64,000 bases of DNA from Eretmocerus hayati (Eukaryota > Arthropoda > Insecta > Hymenoptera > Aphelinidae), in contig CM056743.1 in the NCBI GenBank assembly GCA_029851415.1, positions 124,898,305-124,962,304 on the forward strand, in the 5' to 3' direction. Positions 23,938 through 34,589 of this stretch are shown one piece after another. Each line of letters starts with the position of its first letter. Position 1 is the stretch's first letter. The notes under the pieces were generated by a model. That model was given only the letters and a program-made list of their open reading frames with translations, ran no database searches and was not told where the DNA came from. The translations under genes and the position numbers were made by a program.

Positions 23938-25657
23938 CATGTTGAAAGTTGCGATTTCTAGATTAAACAAAAGTTTTTTGGCTTTAGCCTACTTTTACCG
24001 AACGCCATTTCCTCGACAAAGTTTTAGTTGTGTCAAGCAAAAGCGAAAACCGCAGATCTCTCAGATTTAAATTTTCTCGGAAATGCAAAAATCATTCGGA
24101 ATCGGCCCAAGTCATTCGTTCACTCAAAAAACGTAAAAGAGATTGTGCGAAAGTCAACGAGGGTCCAGCTCTGAAATTGGCATATGTATATGGGGGCATA
24201 ATGGGCTCACTCACTTTATTTTTCCACCCGCGATGAAGAGCCGGTGCAGAAATACACAATCCAATCTTGCACGATACCTATTAAATTTTTATTGAAATTC
24301 ATCCACATGATTTTTCAATTGTCGGAGTGAGTTTGAGATGGTCTTACAGGCACACGAAGCAATACCTTTGCCAAAACGAGAGTGCACAAAAAGGACCGAA
24401 TGAGATTTTCATTTGTAGATTGAGAATCTCTTGATTCTTGCAACTCGAGTCTGACTCGTATGAGTCCATTTAATTGAATTGGATCAATGAATCTGCGAGG
24501 ACTGTAAAATGTGTCTCAGCATCTATCAATCAAGGTCTGACATAATCTGTTCTGATATTCTTACTTCTAGCCGAACCCGAATCATGTTTTCACTATTATC
24601 CGTTTTCGTAAAATAGAACCGCTTTCAGATGAATATTACATCAGCTCCCTATTCATCGAATATTCATGAATATGTTTTAATAGAGCAAATTTATATCTTA
24701 GGCTACTGAGGAGTTCTAACTGACAATATTAGATCAAGTGTCTGAATTTGGTCGTTTGACTACTTCTGCCAAGACTCTGACTGACAGATTGAATCACTCT
24801 TGCTCCACTATTTTTGAGGGTATAATTCTATCGAAATTCAAATGATTTTAGCTCTTCAACAGCTATGGCTTGTAAGAACCAGTCAGAGCTCGAGTAAACC
24901 AGCACTATCACTATGTATAACAAGGTATGCATCGTTAACTCCGCTAGAGATCTAATCATGATTCTTCATTCATTAAGATCTCTACTGATCACGTCACTTT
25001 TCAAGTTTGATTTGCAGGACAAATTTTTGGTCACGCTCATAATCTGTCGCGCTTTATGCAACAGTAAGAATTTCCAATGATGACCTTCGATGAGATTGAG
25101 GCTGACAAATCATCCCAGATAAATTTTGGTTGTACCCATGTTGTACCACGGTCGTACATCAGCTCATCGTGCTTATTTGATCGTGATCGACTCTATTGTG
25201 AATCATTTTTTCGCCTTCAAATTTTTCCCTTTTTTCCCTCATACGTTTCTGCGGATTTGCAAACAATTCATGAAATTCGCTCGACTCAATGGAATGCACT
25301 CGATTCAACCTATTAGTGAAGATATTAAGTTACCCATTGCCGAGCTACTTTGCAATTTTCTAAACTCGAAACTTGCTCAAATGGTTCTCATTAGCACGCG
25401 ATGCAATATTTGATGAATGCGTAGAATTTTGATGGGGTAAAAACCGTGCAAATTATGATCACGTGCTACTATCGCACGCAAACTTAATTCACGATACGAG
25501 GTTGGAACTTTTCTTGTGGAGTCTTGTAATCATTCTATACGGCCAAGACTGTTCATGACTTATTTGAAGAATTTCGTACAGAATGTTTGTAGCAATTGCA
25601 TGGAATTTTTTGAATTGTGATAGCTGCTTGGTGGGCTACTCATCATTTCACAGGACC
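23938..25657. other. Intergenic, no gene recognised
   Basis: AT-rich sequence without recognisable genes or repeats up to the edge of the LTR. The last four bases before the LTR (25654-25657) are GACC, which recurs directly after the second LTR. Confidence 0.45.
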
Positions 25658-26288
25658 TGACAATGCCGGCCCGTAGATCCGCTTGGCATGAATTTCAATT
25701 GGATAATTGAATTATGCAAAAGAAACCTGGGGATCCCTGTCAATGAGAGTATGGTTACTCCCGCGTCTCGCTGGACGGAGACGAGTTTTTCTCAATGGGA
25801 GCAGTCTTCTTTTGTTCCGCAGCGATGGCTTGGAGCACGGCAAGCCGAGCCAGTTTCTTTGCCTGCTGGAGTCCGTACAGGTCCCGCTGACGATCAGCCT
25901 CGGTGCGGGTGACGGCAGCCTTGCTCCGAGCGCAGCTACGGTTTTTACGGTCCATCCGTACGGGCTCGGACGGTATGGGAATCGAACGTATTAGGCCGGT
26001 CGTGGACCAGGCGCAGGATTTGGTAAACGAATAATTCGAATGTCTTCAAGGTTCAATTGCGATTCGGTACCAGGGCGAAACACGAACACAACACAGACTC
26101 TATCGCTCATAACTTCGAGCAGCGCAACGGTATAATGTCACTAAATCGCGATGATGACGTTCCTGACGGCACCAGGGTACGTCGACGTAACGGAGCAGCG
26201 TGGCCACGGAAGGGCCGAGTGTCGTGGAGAGTGCGTCGCGACGGCGTGTTGAGATCGGACTGAGATACTGAGCTTGGTTTGCGGGGGT

Positions 26289-26295
26289 TTATATA
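26289..26295 (-). promoter_or_regulatory. TATA box of 3' LTR
   Basis: TATATAA on the minus strand in a GC-rich context (GCC before, ACCCCC after), downstream of the U3 inverted-repeat array. The same position in the other LTR is 42163-42169. Confidence 0.7.
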
Positions 26296-26359
26296 GGCGG
26301 GCTAAGCCGCAAAGAGTGTGTAGCGCTAGGCAACGTTACAGCGTAAGAAAACGCTATGT

Positions 26360-26858
26360 GTAACGTGCGGATGCGTTGCAAGTGTACTTGAAAGTGTAAC
26401 GGTAAGAGGCGTTTCCTTATGGGAAACGTCTATGCATAACGTGTCTTTGCGTTACATGTTTTTGGTGAAAGGTAACGGTAAGCGGCGTTTCCTTAGGGAA
26501 GATTCCCATAGTTAACGCTGCCTTGCGTTACATGTTTCTGTGAGTGGTAACGGTAAGTGGCGTTTCTAGGTGTGAAATTGGCGTAAGTAACGTTCCTTTG
26601 CGTTATGCGCAAAAAATGTACGTAACTGCAAGTTTCGTTTCAGATATATGAGAAAGTGTGAGGTAACGCGCGGACGCGTTACGAAAAGTGGGTGATCGTT
26701 TATCCGTGTCGCAGAAGTAACGGAATGCTTCGTTACCTAAGAAAGTACTATATGAACTGCGTTACAAATTAGGGTAACGGGGTGCCACGTTACTAAGTCG
26801 GTAACGGGGTGCCTCGTTACGTGTCTGTTAAGTATAGAGTAACTGTACGATGCGTTAT
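26360..26858. promoter_or_regulatory. Array of 13 inverted-repeat boxes (GTAACG-N8-CGTTAC)
   Basis: Thirteen 20 bp units share the form GTAACG, eight bases, CGTTAC, allowing one or two changes in a half-site. They start at 26360, 26396, 26436, 26472, 26512, 26547, 26587, 26622, 26663, 26717, 26774, 26801 and 26839. The spacer is always eight bases although its sequence varies. Four units are exact: 26663, 26717, 26774 and 26801. Between 26396 and 26641 the units alternate between a CGTTTC-ending form and a CGTTAC/T-ending form with a period of about 75 bases, showing growth by tandem duplication. The array lies just upstream of the TATA box on the minus strand, so it probably binds a dimeric regulator. 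TAACGG fits the Myb consensus YAACKG, but this is only a suggestion. Confidence 0.75.
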
Positions 26859-26940
26859 GGCGGTGTGTGGCATGTGTGTAATGTGTGGATGAGTGAAATA
26901 TAATGTGCTCATCGATTAAGAAATAAAGATGCGCACATCA

Positions 26941-28190
26941 ATCCGTCCGGGGATCGATGAGTGCATGGATTTTACTCTTTGTGTTCGCTTCATCGCTGTG
27001 GTACCTTGTCGACTTGTTTATTCGACAAGCTTATATGGTAATACATACTAGCGTCATTGCCTCGCGCTGCTCGGCTTGTAAATGGTTCAGATAGGCATAT
27101 TAGCTCCTGGAAATGCTTGCAAATCGAATAGAATTAGTTTTCTAGGAGTAACACACTAATGCAATCACAGGACGTGGACCGAGTTAACTATGAAAAAAAA
27201 ATTCGAAGGGATTTAAACGCAACTACGCCCTCAGAATTCCCCCGATCACTTCACAAAAATATGGAAAGAAAGCTTAACTCACCATGTCCAAATTCTGAAG
27301 AAGCGTGAGTCTGATTGATTCAATCTAGAAGAGCGTAATTTTTCGGAGAAAGGGCGTGAGTTAAACGAGATCCGGGAGAAAAGCGTAATTACCGATGAAA
27401 AATTCTTTAAAAAATCCCCCTCGCCACAGAAACTTATTTTCATGGGTTTCAACTATCAGAACATGTTCTTCTGCTTCCAAAATAAGTTCCTAAATATTAG
27501 TTACTCGATCCAGTTTAGATGGGGCAGCCAAAAAGGTCGATACGATGGATCTTCCCCGATCTGAAATTGATGATTCGAGGGTCAAAATAACAAGATACGT
27601 TTTAGTTTGTCTAAAACCTATCTATACAAAAGATATGCGATTTTTCAGTTTATGAGCCGAACTTCGATTTTTGTTCCTGTCGGGTCGGTAAAACTTGATG
27701 AATCAGTGGAGTCTTAGAATTTCCTCGGAAACTCACTTCCATATGGTCATGTTGCATAGGATAAACAAGGAAGGATTGTTATAGGGCTAATATAAGCTGA
27801 CAATTTGTTGGAAATGAATATTTTGCGAATAACGCTATAAATTCGATTTCTCAAGAACACCATTTTTAATTTTGCTGGGATTTTTTTTAGTACAACTTGA
27901 TCAAACAACATTCAAGAGAAAACTAGTGCAGTTTATTCTGTATGATGAGAGTAATACATTGAATGACGGAAATGGGCATATTAAGTTCCTATTCGGGTAT
28001 TCTTGAGATAAAAGGCTAAGAGTTTTCCTTGAAATTTTTTTTGTGCTTCAGCTGGGTGATTTTGGAATCCAAAATAGATGTTTTTGTTCAACTTTCGGTT
28101 ATTACATGTTCTACATAGGAAGTAAAAATTTCTATATTATATGAGATTAAATTAGTGTGATTGGAGCGGAAATTCACCAAGAATTTTCAT
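26941..28190. other. Interior of the LTR element, non-coding
   Basis: AT-rich sequence inside the LTR pair without open frames of note. On the minus strand the bases directly before the 3' LTR read GATCCCCGGACGGAT, which is not a convincing polypurine tract. No retroviral gene and no env-like frame is present. Confidence 0.5.
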
Positions 28191-28755
28191 CTTGCGGCAT
28201 AAGTTGATGCATTCAATCTTCCGTGAACTCTCAGTGCTCATATGTGTGTTTCCATGCTAGCAACAAACACCAGTCAAGCTATCAGAAGAGAGAGAGGGGT
28301 GTATATTAGAGCGCGCGCGCGCCTTTGTCTGCCGCAGTCATACATACACTCCGCGCGTCAATACACGTGTGCCGGGAGAGGCAAATAACGCACGCGGAAG
28401 GAGACCGGAGGGGGAAGAGCGCCCCTGACGAACTTTTGCTCTGCGCCGTCAACTCCCCCCGTACTCTCCTAGCGAACACATCTAGGCCCGAAGTAATAGT
28501 CGCGTTCAACCAAAGATTAGTCTGAGTTGAACATGATTTTGGTGCCCCGGCTTAGGCTGAACTTTGACTCAACGCGACTATTACTTCGGGCCCTAAGCTC
28601 AGGCACTCGGACGAAATGCAACATCAAAGCAGCGGCAGCGGAGTGAGAAGCCGCGGATGCTGTACAAGGATCAGCAGCACCAAGCTCTACGCATCCCTCC
28701 AATCGAACACTCCACGATGATACCAGCGAGTGGCAGCTGAGCAGTAGTGGCAAGG
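28191..28755 (+). repeat. Tandem promoter/first-exon-like unit 1
   Basis: First of four related units. It starts CTTGCGGCATAAGTTGATGC, passes through a GA-rich tract (AGAGAGAGAGG) and a CpG-rich stretch with an ACACGTGT palindrome, and ends at AAGG|GTAAGT, a very good 5' splice site at 28756. It is longer than the others because a 108 bp MITE sits at 28485-28592, and it is the most diverged of the four. A short open frame (28325-28525) overlaps the conserved part. The exon interpretation is inference from the donor and the CpG-rich context. Confidence 0.5.
28485..28592. mobile_element. 108 bp foldback MITE
   Basis: Perfect terminal inverted repeats of about 22 bases begin GGCCCGAAGTAATAGTCGCG at the left and end with the complement at the right, with weaker pairing further in. 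The three bases CTA flank it on both sides (28482-28484 and 28593-28595), a plausible target-site duplication. The other three units lack this insertion at the same place, which confirms it as an insertion. Confidence 0.85.
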
Positions 28756-29060
28756 GTAAGTAATCCTAATTATGCGCGTTTATGATACTAATGATTAGAG
28801 TGAAAGCGACTTCGAAATTCGCCATAGCAATTGCATCATAGTTTTCGGAAGTATACTCGGTACAAAATTGAGCTGGTCCGCGATGTCGATGAGATGGAAA
28901 TTGAATCGATGTTTTTCCGAAATTTCATATATACAATAAGTACCAAACTGTTAAAAAGAAGAAAAGGGTTCAATTTTTGCGCGATTTTGGCATGATAAAA
29001 ATAGAAAAAAGATGAACTTTTCGTCAAAAATGTTTCCGGAAATTTTCCAGAAATTTCCAT

Positions 29061-29512
29061 CTTGCGGCATATGTTGATGCATTCAATCTTCCGTGAACTC
29101 TCAGTGCTAATATATGTGTATGCATGTTAGCAACTAACACCAGTCACACTACCGAAGGAGAGAGAAGAGCGTCTATTGGTTCGCGAGTACCCTTGCCTGA
29201 CGCAGTCGTGCATACACTCCGCGCGCGAACACACGTGTGCCAGGAGGAGCAAGTTACACATGCAAAGGGGAGCGGAGGGGGAAACGCGCCTCTGACGCAC
29301 GTTTGCTCTCGCGCCGTCAGTTCCTCGCGTGTTCTCTTAGCGAGCACATCGAAGCCCAGGCACTCAGACGGAATATAACAGCGGAGCAGCGGCAGTGGAG
29401 CGGGGAGCTGCGGGTGCTGTATAAAGCTCACGTGACATCAATCTACAGGCACTGCCCTATCCGGTAAATCACGATAAAATCGGAAGATGATAGCCAAGCA
29501 GTTGTAGCAAGG
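29061..29512 (+). repeat. Tandem promoter/first-exon-like unit 2
   Basis: Starts CTTGCGGCATATGTTGATGC and ends AAGG|GTGAGT with the donor GT at 29513. It contains ATTGGTTCGCG, the ACACGTGTGCC palindrome region, a CTGACGCACGTTTGCTCTCG segment and a GCAGCGGCAGTGGAGCGG segment, all shared with units 3 and 4. About 240 bases after the donor are also conserved between units 2, 3 and 4, so the repeated block is larger than the exon-like part. Confidence 0.55.
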
Positions 29513-29749
29513 GTGAGTACTCCTAACACTACAATTTCATAAATTTGATCATCCTAGTTAGAAAAGCTTTGAAATTTACCATCAAATTCGAGTCATAGTT
29601 CACACAATATTAGCATAGGATTAATGATCCCAAATTATACGCAGCCTAGAATAGATATACAGATGATTCATTCTGGTTCAATAATCCTGCGCAATCCAGA
29701 ATGAACAAAATTTCGGTAAGAAATTTTCTCTTCAATTGTTGCGCGATTT

Positions 29750-30120
29750 GAGAGGTTTAAATCAAGAAAAATTCTTTCTGCGGGAGGGTGTAAATAAAGA
29801 AACTGAATTTTCCATCAAGGATTCCAAAAAAAACAATTCTCCCGCGCGCGCGATTTTGAGAGGATGAAAATAAAAACAATTGATTTTCCATCAAAAATTC
29901 GCAGAAAAGAAAATATTTTTTTTGCGCGATTTCCGGAGGATGGGAATGAAAAAAATGAATATCGCATCGAAGATTCCAAAGAAAAAAATTCTTCGCGCGC
30001 GCGATTTTGAGGTGATGAAAATAAAAAAAATTGATTTTCCATCAAAAATTCGCAGAAAAAAAAATTATATCTTTTGCGCGATTTTAGGAAGATGAAAATA
30101 TAGAAAATGAATTTTTCATC
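29750..30120. repeat. ~60-70 bp minisatellite between units 2 and 3
   Basis: Repeated segments of the form GCGCGATTT, a GGATGAAAATA-like stretch, then GATTTTCCATCAAAAATTCG appear about five times in a row with variation. The tract repeats CGCGCGCG and poly-A runs. The same tract recurs at about 31275-31650. Confidence 0.75.
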
Positions 30121-30154
30121 AAAGTTCTCCTGGAAATTTTTTGGTTACTGTCAA

Positions 30155-30607
30155 CTTGCGGCATATGTTGATGCAGTCAATCATTTGTGATTTATTAGGG
30201 CTAATATACGTTTCTCTCCTTTAGCACCAAATACCAGGCAAGTGATCGAAAGAGAGAGAGGAAAGTCTATTGGTTCGCGCGTGAACTTGCCTGCCGCGCA
30301 ATCGTGCATACACTCCGCGCGCGAACACACGTGTACCAAAAGAAGCAAGTTACACATGCGAAGAGGAGGGGAGGGGGAAACGCGCCTCTGACGCACGTTT
30401 GCTCTCGCGCCGTCAGTTCCTCCCGTGTTCTCCTAGCGAACACATCGAAGCCCAGGCACTCAGACGGAATACAACAGCAAAGCAGCAGCAGTGGAGCGGG
30501 AGCTGCGGGTGCTGTATGAGGCTCATGTGGCATCAATCTACAGGCAGTGCCCCACCAGGCAAATCACGATAAAATCGGGAGATGATAGCCAAGCAGTTGT
30601 AGCAAGG
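30155..30607 (+). repeat. Tandem promoter/first-exon-like unit 3
   Basis: Starts CTTGCGGCATATGTTGATGC and ends AAGG|GTGAGT with the donor GT at 30608. It is very close to units 2 and 4 over the whole length, including the short open frame 30304-30519 whose predicted peptide (MHTLRARTHVYQ..) is nearly the same as in unit 4. The start-to-start distance from unit 2 is 1094 bases. Confidence 0.55.
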
Positions 30608-30855
30608 GTGAGTACTCCTAACACTACAATTTCATAAATTTGATCATCCTAGTTAGAAAAACTTTGAAATTCACCATCAAATCCAAGTCATAATTCACAC
30701 AATATTAGCATAGGATTTATGATTTCAAATCATACGCAGCCTAGAATAGATATACAGATGATTCATTCTGGTTCAATAATCCCGCGCAATCCAGAATGAA
30801 CAAAATTTCGGTAATAAATTTTCTCTTCAATCGTTGCGCGATTTGAAAGGTTTAA

Positions 30856-31272
30856 GGTAGCACTCGCGGGTATAGAACGATGAGGGTCATCGATCCCGAA
30901 AAATTCCAGAACATACTCCAAACGATTCTCAATCGATATCTGTTTCGAAAAAAAAGAGGTTGCCGACCTCTTTTTTGAGAGAAAAATTCATGAACATCTC
31001 GCCCTCATACACGCGTTTTTATGGGACGGACGCACAGAAGTGCACATCACTCGTGAACGATGAGCGTGTTAATTCCCCCAAAATTCTGAGAGTTGCATGA
31101 AACCTCGAGGAACTGAATGAAACGAGAAAATTCATGGGTCGCCGATAAAATAGGAAAGATATCGCAAAGCAAACTTATGAACTCGGGTTATACCATACCT
31201 ATATATAACGTCGGGAGTGTACCTGCTCGGGGGAGCCCCACGCTTGGTACGGCCCTACGCGCTAGTGCTACC
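30856..31272. mobile_element. Insertion with GGTAGCACT inverted ends
   Basis: Comparison of the spacer after unit 3 with the one after unit 2 shows about 417 extra bases here. The insert begins GGTAGCACT and ends AGTGCTACC. It is flanked by TTAA on the left and TTGA on the right, possibly a degraded four-base duplication. Removing it restores the roughly 1.1 kb unit period. It has no coding capacity. Confidence 0.7.
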
Positions 31273-31274
31273 TT

Positions 31275-31650
31275 GAATAAAGAAAAATTCTTTCTGCGCG
31301 ATTTCGGGATGATGTAAATAGAAAAAATGAATGTTTCATCAAGGATTCTGAAAAAAAAATTCTTCCGCGCGCGCGATTTCAAGAGGGCCAAAATAAAAAA
31401 GATTGATATTCCATCAAGAATTCGCAGGAAAAAAATTTAATTTCTTACGCGATTTTGGGAAGATGGGAATGGAAAAAAAAGAATTTTCCATCGATGATTC
31501 CAAAGAGAAAATTCTTTCGCTCGCGCCATTTTCAGAAGATGAGAATAAGAATAATTGATTTTCCATTAAAAATTAGCAGAAAAAAAAATTATATCTTTTG
31601 CGCGATTTCAGGAGGATGAAAATATAAAAAATGAATTCTTTATCAAATTT
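31275..31650. repeat. ~60-70 bp minisatellite between units 3 and 4
   Basis: The same repeat type as 29750-30120: alternation of GCGCGATTT.. and ..TTCCATCAA.. segments with CGCGCGCG cores. It belongs to the larger tandem unit. Confidence 0.75.
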
Positions 31651-31677
31651 GTCCTGGAAATTTTTGGTAACTGTCAA

Positions 31678-32130
31678 CTTGCGGCAAATGTTGATGCAGT
31701 CAATCATTCGTGATTTTTTAGGGCTAATATACGTTTCTCTTCTTTAGCACTGAATACCAAACAATCGATCGAAAGAGAGAGAGGAGAGTCTATTGGTTCG
31801 CGCGTGCCCTTGCCTGCCGCGCAGTTGTGCATACACTCCGTGCGCGGACTCACGTGTACCAGGAGGAGCAAGTTACACATGCGAAGAGGAGCGGAGGGGG
31901 TAACGCACCTCTGACGCACGTTTGCTCTCGTGCCGTCAGTTCCTCGCGTGTTCTCCTAGCGAGCACATCGTGCCCAGGAACTCAGACGGAATACAACAGC
32001 AGAGCAGTAGCAGTGGAGCGGGGAGCTGCGGGTGCTGTATGAGGCTCACGTGGCATCAATCTACAGGCAGTGCCCCACCAGGCAAATCACGATAAAATCA
32101 AAAGATGGTAGCCAAGGAGTTGTAGCAAGG
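31678..32130 (+). repeat. Tandem promoter/first-exon-like unit 4
   Basis: Starts CTTGCGGCAAATGTTGATGC and ends AAGG|GTGAGT with the donor GT at 32131. Contains the same CpG-rich core and short open frame (31827-32042). Homology with units 2 and 3 continues about 240 bases past the donor and stops near 32390, where unrelated sequence begins. If the units are alternative first exons, the nearest exon-like sequence downstream is at 33050. Confidence 0.55.
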
Positions 32131-32390
32131 GTGAGTACTCCTAACACTACAATTCCATAAATTTCATCATCCTAGTTAGGAAAGCTTGGAAATTCACTAT
32201 CAAATTCGAGTCATAGTTCACACAATATTAGCATAGGATCTATGATTTCAAATCATACGCAGCCTAGAATAGATATACAGATGATTCATTCTGGTTCAAT
32301 AATCCCGCGCAATCCAGAATGAACAAAATTTCGGTAACAAATTTCCTCTTCAATCGTTGCGCGATTTGAGAGGTTCAAATTAAGGAAAAT

Positions 32391-33030
32391 TCTTTCCCTC
32401 ATTCATTTACGTGGTATTTTTTTCATATCCCCATCTCGCACTATATATGACGGTGCACACTTCAGTAAACAACAACAGATAAATCTGCTTATTTTTCAAA
32501 TGAGCCAAACTTGATTCCCAGAAAAGTTTAAAATGGAATCTAATCTCATTCACAGATCAATACCCACTAGAAAGTAGAACGTGGACAAATCGACACCAGT
32601 GCCGATTTCAAGCATTTAGAGTAATCTTGGAGAGGGACACTGGTGATCTGCAGTATAATAACAAGTATCGCGGTGGCAGAATGAAGAAGAATTTTGAAGA
32701 ACAAGGATGGAAAAACAGTAAAGTGGAATGCGACGAATTCACCGAATGTTCGGATGTGAGTGCTACTGTATTAACGGATGATAAAACTTGAAAATTCAAG
32801 CTGAAAATATGTAAATTCTACAAATTGAATCACAATTTTCCAAACAACGTATTCAGATTATACTTAAGCATTTTCTATCTTCTCGTAAAGGTATAAAATC
32901 ATTCTTATCATGCATTCAATAGATGAAACTTTCAAGGATGATTTGATAATTTTAGGATGCCCTCAAAAGCTTTTCACATGAAAAAATATCAAGTTATTCC
33001 TATCATACACACACAAATGAATCTCACAAC
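32391..33030. other. Unassigned, between units and exon-like copies
   Basis: AT-rich sequence with no recognisable motif. I see no acceptor site I would commit to. It would be intronic if the first-exon interpretation of the units is right. Confidence 0.35.
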
Positions 33031-33046
33031 AACACCAGTCCTTCCA

Positions 33047-33360
33047 CATTCCGAAGAGCGATTCCTACATTGCCAGTTGCAACATTTTCGTACAATGCCA
33101 TGGCTCATATAGAGATCGAGACTTTCATCTCTGAGATCGACAGACTACGAAATCATGTTGCCAAGCTACCGCAATTTTAGGGTCTCGTCTCGAAAGAATG
33201 TTGGAAAAAACAACAAAACACTAACGCCGCTCTTCAGAAGCAAGTTGTTGGATTTCCTCTGATCTGAGCATCGCTCTGGCCCGACACTGGTAAACCAGAA
33301 AGACGTTTCAGTCTTATCTGATCATGTCTCCTTCAATTTTTGTGGAGAAGAGTTACATTT
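33047..33360 (+). pseudogene. Exon-like segment with weak MADF resemblance, copy 1 (stop inside)
   Basis: This copy is nearly identical to 34590-34905 but has an in-frame TAG where copy 2 encodes W in LPQLWG, so it cannot encode the full segment. It also carries other substitutions (GTTGCC to GTTGCCAAG context). Upstream CATTGCCAG could serve as a 3' splice site. It is probably a dead duplicate. Confidence 0.5.
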
Positions 33361-33829
33361 CCACAAGATCAAAAAAACACTGTCCCATTGATACTCGACA
33401 TGAATTGGAAATCATGAAACAGGAATGATGAATTAGTATGTTGATATTTTCAACAATTTGTTGAACAGCAAAATATTGCCAATAGAAGAATATATTTCAA
33501 TGTAATCGAAGAAGTTCTTGAAAGTTCCATCTACTCATGTAGTAATCTTTCCATTCGTTCCATCAGATGTAATCGAACTTAATCAACGGCCAAGAAAGCT
33601 TCTCTTTCCGGACCCTTTACAATGATTATGTTGATACAGTAGTAATTCATCGACTAAAACATAAGGGATCCCCAAATTACCAACATTTACGATAAATATC
33701 TCGAAATGATATGAAACCCACCACTGTTCAACCATTAGATGGTTTCCGTTGTATGTGAAGTTTTCTTATTCAATTTATAACAAAACATAATGTGTCAATA
33801 TTTAGATCTGAATATTTCGATAACGAAAT

Positions 33830-34310
33830 CAGCTGGTTGGAAATATGTCCCCAACCATCTATTCGTATTTATTCACTCTCTCTAACAACAAAATGAATGA
33901 ATAGTGCCTTATATCGATATATATAAGAAATCTTCGATTCCAAAAATTTTATTGTTATTTGATTCCAGAAGGGTTGATATGTGTCCAATAATGAAGATAT
34001 ATTTAGATGAAATCTACAATATTATCAATCCGATTCCCTTCTCTGTAAATGATGTTCATCGTAACCGTAAACTTGATGTGTCAGTGTTTGAATGCCATGG
34101 AAATGAATAAAAAAAATCATATGGTTGAGGGTATGTCCTCAACCATCCCTCGTGTCTATTTACTCCCCCTAACGAAATCATTCGAAGATAGCATATATAT
34201 TATTTGTATCAAGATGAATCAATATTATAATCTCATTTTTTGAATAAAATAATCACATGGTTGGGGTTTTGTCCCCAACCACCCCCTCGTGTCCATTCAT
34301 TTCCTCTAGT
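33830..34310. repeat. Three copies of a GGTTGGGG..CCCCAACC hairpin motif
   Basis: A roughly 60 bp segment recurs near 33835, 34120 and 34256. Each copy has GGTTGG or GGTTGAGG, a short loop with TTGTCC or ATGTCC, then CCCAACC or CTCAACC, followed by TCGTGTC.ATT and ACTC/CCCTCTA. Each copy can form a small stem. The spacing is irregular (about 285 and 135). Confidence 0.6.
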
Positions 34311-34589
34311 ATTAAGAAATTGATAGCATGGAACAAACCATATTAAATATTTTCAACTATCTTCATCTTTGAAAGGTTTCTTCGAGTTCAATTTCAGACG
34401 GATGAAAAATTGAATAGATAATTTTTCCATCGATTTCTGTATCACTCAAGAAAGAAGTCGTATTTACCATGTTCAAATGATAATATTTTCATAACTATCT
34501 TTATTCACATGATTCAATTTAAAAGTCATTCCATGATATGATCAATTCATCCCCATTATACATACTCGTAAAACTCCTCAAAACCACAC

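Larger units (their letters stand above)
25658..26940 (-). repeat. 3' LTR
   Basis: 1283 bp with TG..CA ends. Read on the minus strand, U3 starts at 26940 and contains the 20 bp inverted-repeat array at 26360-26858. A TATATAA lies at 26289-26295, and a long R/U5 runs down to 25658. It is identical to the 5' LTR except for one base noticed at 26522. Small open frames over 25688-26263 occur identically in both LTRs but encode no recognisable protein. Confidence 0.9.

Noticed and set aside
25688..26263. Small open frames repeated exactly in both LTRs (for example 25688-25912 and 41562-41786)
   Set aside because: They are identical only because the LTRs are identical. They lie in R/U5 with no domain or good start context.
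25658..26940. Reading the left LTR as a solo LTR
   Set aside because: Its immediate flanks (GACC on the left, ATCC on the right) do not match, while GACC recurs after the right-hand LTR. A solo LTR plus deletion remains possible but is less simple.
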